A DNA stretch of 35,218 bases from Candidatus Flemingiibacterium merdigallinarum (GCA_904386005.1 CAJFKR010000019.1:1-35218); one strand, 5' to 3'. Counted from the stretch's first letter, positions 1 to 8,148 are shown. Numbers and translations: made by a program. The notes: generated by a model not told the origin, from the sequence alone.

Positions 1-45
1 GTGACTTCGCGGTCAATGACCGCGATTTGCTTCGCAAACCGTCAC
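1..45. repeat. Nested inverted repeats at window edge (possible three-way junction)
   Basis: GTGAC (1-5) pairs with GTCAC (41-45). Between them lie two complete hairpins: TCGCGGTC/GACCGCGA (7-14 with 18-25, loop AAT) and TTTGC/GCAAA (26-30 with 34-38). As RNA or cruciform DNA this would make a closed three-way junction. It sits downstream of dnaG, where clostridia usually carry rpoD (sigA), but the window ends before that can be seen. There is no T-run, so it is not a typical terminator. I read it as a small intergenic repeat. Confidence 0.5.
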
Positions 46-65
46 AAAACATCGACATATGAAAG

Positions 66-97
66 GTAGACTTCGCTGTCGCGAAGTCATGGTCATA
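66..97. repeat. Dispersed palindromic repeat, copy A
   Basis: Contains a perfect 8-bp hairpin, GACTTCGC/GCGAAGTC (69-76 with 81-88, loop TGTC), just after the end of dnaG. The block from GTAGACTT to GTCATGG and CATA closely resembles the sequence at 29613-29646 between spoIIGA and sigE, so it appears to be a dispersed intergenic repeat rather than a dnaG-specific signal. Confidence 0.45.
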
Positions 98-134
98 ATC
101 ATGTGCGATTGTGATTTCGCCGGTGCAAATGGCA

Positions 135-1928
135 TCAGACGTCCTTTCTGCCTTTTTTATGCAGTATATCCATTATTGCCTTCATCTCGTCCTCTTTTGT
201 ACCGCTCGCTTCGAGCGCGTGAAGACGCGTTTCTTCCTTTAGACGAGATATCAGGTCGCGCAGGACTTCCTCGTCGTTCTGCGTTAGCTGCTGACGCCTT
301 ACCAGCATCGATGTAATCCTGCCCATCTCGTCGGCGTTGAAGTCCTCGGCGAGGACGCCGAAGTCAAACGCGCGGGTCGGGTCGAAGCGGTTCATGATCG
401 ACAAAAACACCCGCTTATTGAACTCTGAATAGAAGTCGTCGGCTGAAAGTCCGAGCGAGCCGTCGCGAACCTGCTTTACGAATTCGGGATAGCAGAGGAG
501 TATGCCGAGCAGGTTTTCCTCAATGCTGACCGCCGACACGTTCTTCACGGTGTCGCGATTGACCCGGTCGCCGAAGCCGGAGGTCTTGCGGATTATCTCC
601 TGCATCTCCTCGGATTTTTCGTTTGACTGCCGGTGCTTTGCGATCCGTGCGACGTCGTTTTTAAGCGAGTCGCGCGGGATTTCGAGCCGGTCGGAGACGA
701 CGGCGATATATACGTCGCGCTCGGCCGCGGAGCTTGTCTCACTTATTATCCGGCAGAGCTCGGAAGCGGCTTTGACGCGCTGGTCGACGTCGCTGATGTC
801 GTAGCGGGAGAGCACGCCGTCGAGCTTGAAGTCGAACTGCGAGCGGCTGCCGTCGAGCAGCAGCTTGAATTTCTCATGTCCGGTGCGTCCGTTCTTTTTG
901 AAGAACTCATCCGGGTCCTTCGCTCCGGGGATCCGCAGCACGCGCACATCGAGTCCGGTCTCGCCGAGCAGCTTTATCGCCTTGTCCGCGGCGCGCTGAC
1001 CGGCGGCGTCCGAGTCGTAGGAGATTATGACCTGCTTTGTGTATTTGGACATTATCCGAGCCTGCTCGGGGGTTATCGCCGTGCCGAGCGTCGCGACGGC
1101 GTTCTCGAAGCCGTTCGCGTGCAGCGAAATCACGTCCATATAGCCCTCACAGAGTATCAGCCGTTCGGAGCACTTCGATTTCGCGAAGTTGAGCGCGAAC
1201 AGGTTGCGGCTCTTTTTGAACACGGGAGTGTCGGAGGTGTTCAGATATTTCGGAACCGAGTCGTCCATGACCCGACCGCCGAACGCGACCACGCTGCCGG
1301 TGACGTCGATTATCGGGAACATGACCCGACCTCGAAAGTAGTCGTACGGTCTGCCGGTCTTTTTTGATATGCCGCACAGAAACGCCGACGACAGCTCGGG
1401 CGCGCTATAGCCGAGACGTGTCAGGTGCTCGGTCAGACTGCCGAAGCCGTCGGGGGCGTATCCGAGTCCGAAATGCTTGATAGTCGCGCCGCTGAGCCCG
1501 CGCGATTGCAGATAGGACAGCCCCGCGGCGCCGAGATTTTGGTCATACAGGCAGGCGTGATAGAAACGCGCCGCCTCACGGTTCATAGCGAGCACCCGCT
1601 CGCGTTTGACCGCTTCGCTCGACCCGCCGTCATTGTTGTCGCGCGGAAGCGAAATCCCGACTCTTGAAGCGAGCAGCTCGAGCGCGGAACGGTAGTCGAC
1701 GTTCTCGCGCTTCATGACAAAGGTAATCACATCCCCGCCCGCTCCGCAGCCGAAGCAATAGAAGCTGCGCGACGACGGGAACACTGTGAACGACGGCGTG
1801 CGCTCGCTGTGGAACGGACACAGCCCGTTGTAATTCGAGCCGGCGCGCTTTAAGTGTACATACCCGCCGATGAAGTCGACGATATCGCAGCGATATTTGA
1901 TTTCTTCAATTATTTCGGGAGGAATCAT
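135..1928 (-). CDS. dnaG: DNA primase DnaG
   Basis: Synthesises RNA primers on the lagging strand with the replicative helicase. The 597-residue product has the usual three-part layout. An N-terminal CHC2 zinc ribbon has Cys37-Pro-Phe-His40 and Cys58-x2-Cys61. A TOPRIM catalytic core has the Glu of LILCEGYMDV (Glu261) and the DxD of IISYDSDAAG (Asp305, Asp307). A C-terminal helical region (about 440-597) matches the helicase-binding part of primases. The length is normal for the family. The start is the ATG reading MIPPEIIEEI, which matches the usual DnaG N-terminus; no good Shine-Dalgarno sequence precedes it. It follows dgt on the same strand, as in many clostridia (dgt-dnaG-rpoD), but a MITE-like element occupies the gap. 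Confidence 0.97.
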   Translation of the reverse strand: MIPPEIIEEIKYRCDIVDFIGGYVHLKRAGSNYNGLCPFHSERTPSFTVFPSSRSFYCFGCGAGGDVITFVMKRENVDYRSALELLASRVGISLPRDNNDGGSSEAVKRERVLAMNREAARFYHACLYDQNLGAAGLSYLQSRGLSGATIKHFGLGYAPDGFGSLTEHLTRLGYSAPELSSAFLCGISKKTGRPYDYFRGRVMFPIIDVTGSVVAFGGRVMDDSVPKYLNTSDTPVFKKSRNLFALNFAKSKCSERLILCEGYMDVISLHANGFENAVATLGTAITPEQARIMSKYTKQVIISYDSDAAGQRAADKAIKLLGETGLDVRVLRIPGAKDPDEFFKKNGRTGHEKFKLLLDGSRSQFDFKLDGVLSRYDISDVDQRVKAASELCRIISETSSAAERDVYIAVVSDRLEIPRDSLKNDVARIAKHRQSNEKSEEMQEIIRKTSGFGDRVNRDTVKNVSAVSIEENLLGILLCYPEFVKQVRDGSLGLSADDFYSEFNKRVFLSIMNRFDPTRAFDFGVLAEDFNADEMGRITSMLVRRQQLTQNDEEVLRDLISRLKEETRLHALEASGTKEDEMKAIMDILHKKGRKDV

Positions 1929-1979
1929 AAGGTTTATTCAGACTTGTTTGTTATTCTTTTTGGGGGAATGGGAGGGGGA

Positions 1980-2258
1980 AAGTGAGGAGTGAGGAGTTAG
2001 GAGTTAGGAGTGAGGAGTGGAGGAAGGAAATCGCCGGAGGCGATTTCCTAAAATTAAAAATGCAGCTGCGTGGAGGAATTTGGATGAGTTGGGAGCGAAT
2101 AGCGGTAAAGTTATATGATGACGATGTTGCATTCGCATGGCAAAGCAATATATCGAACGCGATATATCTAATCCCGCACTCGCGTATATAATAACTCAAA
2201 TTCGCCGCAGGCGAATTTGTTCCACAACTCCTCACTCCTCACTCCTAATTCCTCACTT
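1980..2258. mobile_element. MITE-like element with long terminal inverted repeats
   Basis: A 279-bp non-coding element lies in the dgt-dnaG gap. Its ends are imperfect inverted repeats of about 38 bp built from iterated GGAGT(G/T)A units: AAGTGAGGAGTGAGGAGTTA at the left and its near-complement ending CCTCACTT at the right. Just inside each end is a perfect 10-bp hairpin: GGAAATCGCC/GGCGATTTCC (2026-2048) and CAAATTCGCC/GGCGAATTTG (2197-2219). A further hairpin, ATATATCG/CGATATAT, lies near 2150. I see no transposase and no convincing ORF. Symmetry, size and position suggest a non-autonomous transposed element. I could not define a target-site duplication. Confidence 0.7.
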
Positions 2259-2310
2259 GTAAAAGCGGGAACTATATCTCTGTCCGCAAACTTAAAGATA
2301 TATGCGAGCT

Positions 2311-3360
2311 TCAGAAGTATTCGCTTCTTCTGCCCCACGCGTTAGGGATGAAGAGCTGACGGAAAAGGTTGATCGCGTGGTTGTCGGTCATACCCGAGAT
2401 GAAGTCGCAGACCGAACGCTCGACCGGCTGGGTGTCGGTCATGCGCCGGTAAAACTCGGGCATCTTCTCCGGACTCCTGACATAGTATTCGAACAGACGC
2501 GTGATGAGCTGCTTTGCGCGCTGCTCCTCGGCGAGCACCTGCGGGCTGTAGTATACCCGCTCGTAGAGAAACGCTCGGAGCGAATCGGTGGCTTCCTTTA
2601 TCTCCGGCTCCATTTCAATGCCCGGACTGCCGCTCGCGATAAGCTCTGCGCTCCTTTTGACGACGCTTCTGACCATCGTATCGATCCGCTTCGAGTGAGT
2701 CGAGCCGAGGACCTCTGAGAGAGCCGACGGTATGTCATTCTCGGTGAGTATTCCCGCGCGCACGGCGTCGTCGATGTCGTGGTTGATGTAGGCGATGCGG
2801 TCGGCGAATTTGACTATCCGCCCCTCGAGTGTCGAGGCGAGGTTGTCGCCCTGGTGATTGTAAATTCCGTCTCTGACCTCATAGGTCAGGTTTAGCCCGG
2901 CGCCGTCCTTTTCAAGCAGGTCGACGACCCGCAGACTCTGCGCGTAGTGTGTGAATTCCTTCGAATAGCATTCGCGCAGCGCGGCTTCGCCGGTGTGACC
3001 GAACGGAGTGTGCCCGAGGTCGTGTCCGAGCGACGCGGCTTCGGTCAGGTCCTCGTTGAGAAAAAGGGCGCGCGCGATAGTGCGCCCGATCTGCGTCACC
3101 TCGAGCGTGTGCGTCAGGCGGGTACGGTAGTGCTCCTCCTCGGGAGCTAAAAATACCTGCGTCTTGTGCATAAGCCGCCGGAACGCCTTCGAGTGCGTGA
3201 TGCGGTCGCGGTCGCGCTGGAATTCGCAGCGAAGGTCGGAGGGTTCCTCGTATCTCATGCGTCCGCGCGAATTCTCCTCGCGGAACGCCGCACTGCACAT
3301 ATGTCTGTCGGCTGCTTCGCGCAGCAGGTCAGCTATTGTACGGCTGTCGTCAGCCGCCAT
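2311..3360 (-). CDS. dgt: dGTP triphosphohydrolase-like HD-domain protein (Dgt)
   Basis: A 349-residue member of the deoxyguanosinetriphosphate triphosphohydrolase family. It is expected to hydrolyse dNTPs to the nucleoside and triphosphate, which would tune nucleotide pools. The metal site of the HD superfamily is intact: His84 in RLTHTLEV, His113-Asp114 in GHDLGHTPFGH, and Asp187 in KFADRIAYINHDIDD. The N-terminal SKAFRRLMHKTQVF segment is typical of this family. The start ATG (MAADDSRTIADLL) is preceded by a GGAAGGCGG stretch on the minus strand. Dgt upstream of dnaG is a conserved arrangement in Firmicutes. The substrate is inferred from the family; short Dgt-like proteins differ in dNTP preference. 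Confidence 0.92.
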   Translation of the reverse strand: MAADDSRTIADLLREAADRHMCSAAFREENSRGRMRYEEPSDLRCEFQRDRDRITHSKAFRRLMHKTQVFLAPEEEHYRTRLTHTLEVTQIGRTIARALFLNEDLTEAASLGHDLGHTPFGHTGEAALRECYSKEFTHYAQSLRVVDLLEKDGAGLNLTYEVRDGIYNHQGDNLASTLEGRIVKFADRIAYINHDIDDAVRAGILTENDIPSALSEVLGSTHSKRIDTMVRSVVKRSAELIASGSPGIEMEPEIKEATDSLRAFLYERVYYSPQVLAEEQRAKQLITRLFEYYVRSPEKMPEFYRRMTDTQPVERSVCDFISGMTDNHAINLFRQLFIPNAWGRRSEYF

Positions 3361-3412
3361 TGCGAATCACCGCCTTCCGTTTTCAGAATTACATGAATAA
3401 TATACGCCGAAA

Positions 3413-3440
3413 AATATAAAATTACTTTTTTTAAGGTCAA
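3413..3440 (-). promoter_or_regulatory. Candidate promoter for dgt(-dnaG)
   Basis: On the minus strand, TTGACC (3435-3440) and TATATT (3413-3418) are 16 bp apart, about 50 bp upstream of the dgt start. The divergent gap 3361-3705 also holds the holB promoter at 3614-3642. I see no gene in the AT-rich stretch between them. Confidence 0.55.
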
Positions 3441-3613
3441 TGTTTACAATTAGTTAACAAATCGCCCCGCTGATTCGATATACATTCGGTCGATTCGTCC
3501 TCATTCGACAGACCTCGCCGGGATTAGTCAGGTTTTCGCGTTGGAATCAATTGTATATATTTATGCCTAAATCAGATTGACCCGTTTGATTGAGATATTT
3601 CGTTGATTCGTCA

Positions 3614-3642
3614 TTGACAAGCCGCGTGAAATCTGTTATACT
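3614..3642 (+). promoter_or_regulatory. Strong sigma-A promoter for holB-ricT
   Basis: TTGACA (3614-3619), a 17-bp spacer and TATACT (3637-3642), with an extended -10 TG at 3634-3635. A small bulged hairpin (ACTGCC/GGCAGT, 3653-3680) follows in the predicted 5' UTR. Confidence 0.85.
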
Positions 3643-3705
3643 ATATTATATCACTGCCTGACTCGCGAGACGTCGGCAGTAAGCTTAAAAAGACGAGGGG
3701 ATATG

Positions 3706-4746
3706 ATGTCGGGCTTTGACAGCTTTTACGGAAACGAGCGGTTGATTTCACGCGTAAAATCGGATATATCGCGCGGAAAATTTCCCGTGTCCTCGATATT
3801 CGAGGGCGCGCGAGGTTGCGGCAAGCGCACGCTTGCGCGTTTGGTCGCGGCGGCGCTTTCCTGCGATTCGGACGACGCGCCCTGCATGGAGTGTCTGATG
3901 TGCGAAAAAATCATGCGCGACATCTCGCCCGACGTCAAATGGGTCGTAGCCGAGTCAGGCAAGGTGCAACTCGGAGTCGACGTGATACGCGGCGTCCGCG
4001 AGGACGCGTATTACGCGCCGAACGACTTGAGGGCGAAATTCTACATCTTTCCCGCCGCGGACACAATGAATATACAGGCGCAGAACGCGCTTTTGAAGAT
4101 ACTCGAGGAGCCGCCGGACAATGTTTACTTCCTCCTGCTCTGCGAGGACGCGGACACATTGCTGCCGACGATACGCAGCCGCGCGCCGCGATTCCGACTC
4201 GAACTGCTGCCGGACGAGCTGATAGCCGAAAAGCTGACGCTGCTTTCGCCCGAGGCGGCGAAGCTGCGGCGTGACGACGAGGCGGCGTTCAACGCCGCGA
4301 TCAAGCTGGCTTACGGGAGTCTCGGTCAGGCGCAGGGCTTCTGCGACCCTATACGCGCGAAGGATTGCCTTTCGGCGTGGCGCGCGGCCGAGCGGTTCAT
4401 TACGCTGCTCGCCACAAAGCGCACAGCCGCGGATGAGCTGGAGTTTTTCGAATGCGCGACGCGTCTTGTATCGTCAAAGCAGCGCGACACGCTCTCCGAA
4501 ATATACACGCTGATATTGACCGCGGTGCGCGATATGCTGTTATCAAAGCTGGCGCGGGATTTCCGACCGCTCTTTTACGCGACCTGTGACAAGGCGCGCG
4601 AAGCCGCGTCACGGTTTCCGACGACACGGCTGATGTCGCTGTCCGAGCTGCTGCCCGAGCAGATTAGCGACCTTGACCGGAACATAAACTTGGAGCTGTC
4701 AATGACTTTAACCGCGACTCGAGCGGCGTCTGCTCCGCGCCGTTGA
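3706..4746 (+). CDS. holB: DNA polymerase III clamp-loader subunit delta'
   Basis: Clamp-loader subunit that works with tau/gamma and delta to load the beta sliding clamp. The AAA+ fold shows a degenerate P-loop, GARGCGKRTLA, then the four-cysteine zinc module (CDSDDAPCMECLMC). MNIQAQNALLKILEEPP is highly characteristic of DnaX/HolB. The sensor stretch reads LLLCEDADTLLPTIRSRA; the usual SRC has become SRA, as in many delta' subunits. Two adjacent ATGs (3703, 3706) are possible. GAGGGG at 3695-3700 is better spaced from the second, which gives 346 residues. It is first in a plus-strand cluster with the PSP1/RicT gene; holB-yaaT(ricT) linkage is conserved in Firmicutes. Confidence 0.94.
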   Translation: MSGFDSFYGNERLISRVKSDISRGKFPVSSIFEGARGCGKRTLARLVAAALSCDSDDAPCMECLMCEKIMRDISPDVKWVVAESGKVQLGVDVIRGVREDAYYAPNDLRAKFYIFPAADTMNIQAQNALLKILEEPPDNVYFLLLCEDADTLLPTIRSRAPRFRLELLPDELIAEKLTLLSPEAAKLRRDDEAAFNAAIKLAYGSLGQAQGFCDPIRAKDCLSAWRAAERFITLLATKRTAADELEFFECATRLVSSKQRDTLSEIYTLILTAVRDMLLSKLARDFRPLFYATCDKAREAASRFPTTRLMSLSELLPEQISDLDRNINLELSMTLTATRAASAPRR

Positions 4747-4779
4747 ACTGACTGTATATGCTGAACCGACTGTATATGT
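4744..4779 (+). repeat. Two 18-bp tandem copies at the holB stop
   Basis: TGAACTGACTGTATATGC is followed directly by TGAACCGACTGTATATGT (two mismatches), and a degenerate third relative continues towards GCATATACTGTATAC. The first copy includes the holB stop codon. Further into the 253-bp gap, GCGGTGG/CCACCGC (4831-4837 with 4847-4853) forms a hairpin without a T-run. No gene or clear promoter is visible before ricT. Confidence 0.5.
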
Positions 4780-4999
4780 TGTTGAACCCGCGGCATATAC
4801 TGTATACTCGGACTGTTGAGCGAGCTGTGCGCGGTGGTAAAACCGTCCACCGCGGACAAGCCGCCCGTATTGTGATCAAGCCCGCGTATCGCAGGATCAG
4901 ATTGCGGATATATAGGACTTCCGTGATGCCCTCGAGTCAAAATCCGTGATGAATATTGAATGTTGCAATTACGACGAAATGAGGTAATACTACCGATAT

Positions 5000-6850
5000 A
5001 TGGATAACAATGAGAACACTCCGCGCCGCGACGCGGAATCGAAGAATTACGAAAATAAAAAGCCGCGCCACAAATTCAACCGTCACCGCAGACCCCAGAA
5101 TGTCGAGTCGGCGCAGGACGATTATTCGCCCAACGGCGCTATTAATGTAAAGCCGGGCAGATATGATATTCCGATCTCTGAATCTGCGCGCGAGAGTTCA
5201 CGGTCGTCTAAGGACGAGACGACAGCGAATTCACCCGCGCGCGACAATGTAAGACCAGGCAAGGGAGAGCCTACGAACGATTCAACACGCGACAATACAA
5301 GACCGGGAAGAGGAGATTCTACCGGCGATGGCGAGGGCGTACAGAACAAAAAGCCGCGCCAGAAGAATCAGCGCCGTCAGAAGCAGTTCAAGCAAAACCA
5401 GAATCAAGATGCAGTCGAGCCGCGCGGTCTTGCTAGAACCGAGGCTGACGCTTCCGACAGCCAGCCGCCGCGTGATATTCCGAAATCGGACAAGCCGGAC
5501 AAATTCGAAAAAACCGACAAGTCGGATAAATCTGATAAATCCGAAAAATCGGATAAATCCGACAGAATGGATAAGCCGGACAAATCGGACGAACGTCGCA
5601 CAAAAGGACAGCGTCCGCATCGCCGGCAGCCCTACCACCGCGAGCGCGGTTCACAAAAAAATGTAAGCCGAAGTGAAATTGGGCAGATCACCGAAGAGGA
5701 AGAGGCTATTGTCGAATACATCGCCGTGACCGAGACCGAATTTGTCGAGAGCGACGCGGAGATTGTCGAGGAGCTGAATTCGATATCCGATATCTCGGAG
5801 GCTCCGGAGCGGTCGGACGATGTAGGTTATGCCGACGACGGCGAGCGCGACGGCGACGCGCCCGGATATGAAGCGTCGGAGCCTGTCCCTGATTCAATGC
5901 CCGAAGCTCAAGTTCAGCCGGATGAGGAGGGCGGATATCTCACCGAGGAGATGAGGTCGCTTGTCGAGCCGCCCGAGCCGCCGCGAATGTGCGAGATTGT
6001 CGGCGTGCGCTTCAAGAGCGCCGGAAAGATATACTACTTCGACCCGAACGGCATGAGATTTTCTAAGGACGATTCGGTCATTGTCGACACCGCGCGCGGA
6101 CTTGAATTCGGAATAGTCGACCTGTCGAACCGTATGGTCAGCGAGCGCGAGGTCGTCATGCCGCTGCGTCAGGTCATACGCCCCGCGACGCCCGACGACA
6201 TCGCGCGCGCCGAGGCCAACGCCGCGAATGCCGCAGAGGCGTTCGGAATCTGCAACGATAAAATAGCCGAGCACAAGCTCGAGATGAAGTTAGTCGACGT
6301 AGAATATACATTCGACAACTCGAAGCTTTTGTTCTACTTTACCGCCGACGGGCGAGTCGACTTCCGCGAGCTTGTCAAGGATTTGGCGTCGGTGTTCAGG
6401 ACGCGTATCGAGCTGAGGCAGATCGGCATACGCGATGAGACCAAGCTGCTGGGCGGACTTGGTATCTGCGGTCGGCCGTTCTGCTGCAAGACCTTCCTGT
6501 CCGACTTCGTTCAGGTGTCGATAAAGATGGCTAAGGAACAGAACCTGTCGCTCAATTCGGTCAAGATTTCGGGCGCGTGCGGTCGGCTTATGTGCTGTCT
6601 GCGCTACGAATACGACACCTATCAGGAGGAGATCCGCCGGACTCCGAAGGTCGATCAGGTGGTCTCGACGCCGGACGGCGACGGAGTCGTTATCGAGGTG
6701 CAGCCGCTCGCCGGACTCGTGCGGGTCAAATTCATAGACAAGCCGGACACTCTGCCTAAGGTCTACCACCGCGACAACGTCACGGTTATCGGCACGAAGG
6801 GTCAGCTTCACGCACGTCTTTCCGAGAACCAGACAAAGTCGAACGGCTGA
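5000..6850 (+). CDS. ricT: PSP1/RicT (YaaT) family protein with long disordered N-terminus
   Basis: The C-terminal 286 residues are a complete PSP1 domain, from CEIVGVRFKSAGK near residue 330. They carry the RicT cysteine motifs GICGRPFCCKTF (Cys490, 495, 496) and GACGRLMCCLRYE (Cys527, 532, 533). In Bacillus, RicT with RicA and RicF forms an Fe-S complex that acts on RNase Y-dependent mRNA maturation and supports sporulation and competence. The first 330 residues are unusual: low-complexity and highly charged, with RPGKGEPT/RPGRGDST repeats and a run of DK(S/P)DKSEK units at about 163-199, then an acidic segment at 230-320. Ordinary RicT proteins are about 275 residues. The only start after the in-frame stop at 4985 is ATG 5000; GAGG at 4981 is rather distant (about 15 nt). 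Confidence 0.9.
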   Translation: MDNNENTPRRDAESKNYENKKPRHKFNRHRRPQNVESAQDDYSPNGAINVKPGRYDIPISESARESSRSSKDETTANSPARDNVRPGKGEPTNDSTRDNTRPGRGDSTGDGEGVQNKKPRQKNQRRQKQFKQNQNQDAVEPRGLARTEADASDSQPPRDIPKSDKPDKFEKTDKSDKSDKSEKSDKSDRMDKPDKSDERRTKGQRPHRRQPYHRERGSQKNVSRSEIGQITEEEEAIVEYIAVTETEFVESDAEIVEELNSISDISEAPERSDDVGYADDGERDGDAPGYEASEPVPDSMPEAQVQPDEEGGYLTEEMRSLVEPPEPPRMCEIVGVRFKSAGKIYYFDPNGMRFSKDDSVIVDTARGLEFGIVDLSNRMVSEREVVMPLRQVIRPATPDDIARAEANAANAAEAFGICNDKIAEHKLEMKLVDVEYTFDNSKLLFYFTADGRVDFRELVKDLASVFRTRIELRQIGIRDETKLLGGLGICGRPFCCKTFLSDFVQVSIKMAKEQNLSLNSVKISGACGRLMCCLRYEYDTYQEEIRRTPKVDQVVSTPDGDGVVIEVQPLAGLVRVKFIDKPDTLPKVYHRDNVTVIGTKGQLHARLSENQTKSNG

Positions 6851-6898
6851 GACGCGGAGAGAATATATTAATAGAATATAAAATTTTTCTCAAAGCTA

Positions 6899-6926
6899 TT
6901 GCTTTTTCAAAATTTTGTGATACAAT
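6899..6926 (+). promoter_or_regulatory. Promoter for ferredoxin
   Basis: TTGCTT (6899-6904), 16 bp, TACAAT (6921-6926), with TGTGA directly upstream of the -10. The flanking AAAGCTATTGC and TGTGATAyA resemble the rpmE promoter at 13283-13311. Confidence 0.7.
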
Positions 6927-6961
6927 TAATCATAGAAATCATCAGACGGAGGTGTAACATA

Positions 6962-7135
6962 ATGGCATACAAGATCAGTGATGACTGCATCGCTTGCGGC
7001 GCTTGCGCGGACGAATGTCCTGTAAGCTGCATTAAGGAAGGCGACGGCAAGTATGAGATCAATCCCGATGAGTGCATCGAGTGCGGCTCCTGCGCCAGCG
7101 TCTGCCCTGTAGAGGCTCCGAAGCCCGAGGAATAA
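6962..7135 (+). CDS. 2[4Fe-4S] ferredoxin
   Basis: A 57-residue clostridial-type ferredoxin, a soluble low-potential electron carrier. Two classical cluster motifs are intact: CIACGACADECPVSC and CIECGSCASVCP, each CxxCxxC followed by CP. The length is normal for the 2[4Fe-4S] family. GGAGGTG (6948-6954) lies 7 nt before the ATG, which fixes the start against a longer upstream reading. It has its own promoter and a terminator-like hairpin, so it is probably monocistronic. It can plausibly feed electrons to radical SAM and other Fe-S enzymes; no specific partner can be assigned. Confidence 0.95.
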   Translation: MAYKISDDCIACGACADECPVSCIKEGDGKYEINPDECIECGSCASVCPVEAPKPEE

Positions 7136-7179
7136 TATCCGCAAACGTCACAAACGCCGCCTAAACGAAGGCGACATTG

Positions 7180-7203
7180 CCGCCGACTCGCTCGGCGGCT
7201 TTG
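7180..7203 (+). terminator. Probable Rho-independent terminator after ferredoxin
   Basis: CCGCCGA (7180-7186) and TCGGCGG (7192-7198) form a GC-rich stem with loop CTCGC, followed by a weak CTTTGTT tract. A smaller hairpin, GCCGGC/GCCGGC, lies at 7217-7231. Confidence 0.6.
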
Positions 7204-7255
7204 TTATACTATCTGAGTTCAGCCGGCGCCGCCGGCTTTGAAAGGAATTATAAAA

Positions 7256-7849
7256 ATGACGATAACCTATACAGTCGGAGATTCGCTCTATGTCAATACG
7301 ACCAATCGCTGCTCGAACAGCTGCGACTTCTGCGTGCGCTCGCATGGCGAGGAGCTGTACGGCGACCTCTGGCTCGAGCGCGAGCCGACGCGCGAGGAGA
7401 TACTCGCCGACATTGAGTCGCGCTCGCCCGAGAAATACCCCGAGCTCGTGTTCTGCGGCTACGGCGAGCCGACCGAACGGCTCGATGATATATTGTGGGT
7501 CTGCCGAGAGCTGAAAAAGAAGTATAAACTCAAGATTCGCATAAACACGAATGGACACTCCGACCTCATCAATGGTCGCGACACCACGCCTGAATACGCC
7601 GGTCTCATCGACACGGTCTCGATAAGCCTGAACTGCGCCGACGCGAAGAGCTATCAGGCGGTCTGCCATTCGGAGTTCGGCGAGAAATCCTACGACGCGC
7701 TGATCGATTTCGCGAGACGCGTCAAGAATTATGTGCCGAACGTAGTGTTCTCGGTCGTGCGCGGTTCGATACCCGACTCGGACATCGACATCTGCCAGCG
7801 TACCGCCGACAGCATTGGCGTGAAGCTGCGCGTCCGCGAGATGCTTTGA
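7256..7849 (+). CDS. TatD-associated-type radical SAM protein
   Basis: A 197-residue radical SAM protein. TNRCSNSCDFCVRS supplies the CxxxCxxC motif that binds the SAM [4Fe-4S] cluster. CGYGEPTERLDD is the GGE-like SAM-binding strand and IRINTNGHSDL follows as expected. The compact size and the opening (TYTVGDSLYVNTTNRCSN) match the family often found fused or linked to TatD nucleases; no tatD gene is in this window. ATG 7256 is preceded by AAAGGA with good spacing, better than a TTG 18 nt upstream. It lacks the extra ferredoxin-like cysteines of glycyl-radical activases. The reaction is unknown. Confidence 0.85.
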   Translation: MTITYTVGDSLYVNTTNRCSNSCDFCVRSHGEELYGDLWLEREPTREEILADIESRSPEKYPELVFCGYGEPTERLDDILWVCRELKKKYKLKIRINTNGHSDLINGRDTTPEYAGLIDTVSISLNCADAKSYQAVCHSEFGEKSYDALIDFARRVKNYVPNVVFSVVRGSIPDSDIDICQRTADSIGVKLRVREML

Positions 7850-7883
7850 TAGTTGTTAGTTGTTAGGTATTAGTTGTTAGTTG
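7850..7883 (+). repeat. Iterated TAGTTGT short repeats
   Basis: Several tandem, slightly variant TAGTTGT/TTAG units begin directly after the radical SAM stop codon. The style recalls the GGAGTTA-iterated ends of the element at 1980-2258, so this may be a decayed or solo end of a related element. Confidence 0.4.
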
Positions 7884-7939
7884 AGGTTGTTGGAGCTTGG
7901 ATGGGTTAGTTTGATTAATTTTTGGGTTTTATTCTCTTT

Positions 7940-7967
7940 ATACCGGCTGCGCCGGTATATTTTTTTA
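7940..7967 (+). terminator. Rho-independent terminator
   Basis: ATACCGGC (7940-7947), loop TGC, GCCGGTAT (7951-7958), followed by an A and seven T residues. It ends the radical SAM transcript. Confidence 0.85.
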
Positions 7968-8009
7968 CAATTGCTATTTACTTCACTTCATAATTGTTGA
8001 ATATCACAC

Positions 8010-8038
8010 TTGAAAATTTAATATAAACATGATATAAT
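8010..8038 (+). promoter_or_regulatory. Promoter for the XRE-cupin gene
   Basis: TTGAAA (8010-8015), 17-bp spacer, TATAAT (8033-8038). The predicted leader to the start codon is about 105 nt and has no obvious structure. Confidence 0.75.
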
Positions 8039-8148
8039 AAAAGGAAATAATCGTATCTGCCCGAATTTGCCGCGGTAGTTTGCGTTTTACACCGGAAATT
8101 TTGCGGACTTTTCCGTATGTTCCGGTCACTATAGAAAGGATAATGGTT

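Noticed and set aside
4831..4853. Terminator between holB and ricT
   Set aside because: The GCGGTGG/CCACCGC stem has no T-run.
5404..5601. Minus-strand frame of repeated LSDLSDL units inside ricT
   Set aside because: It is the complement of the Asp/Lys/Ser repeat codons in ricT, not an independent gene.
7256..7849. Radical SAM gene as activase of the glycyl radical enzyme
   Set aside because: It is too short, lacks the extra ferredoxin-type cysteines of activases, matches the TatD-associated group better, and lies 8 kb away.
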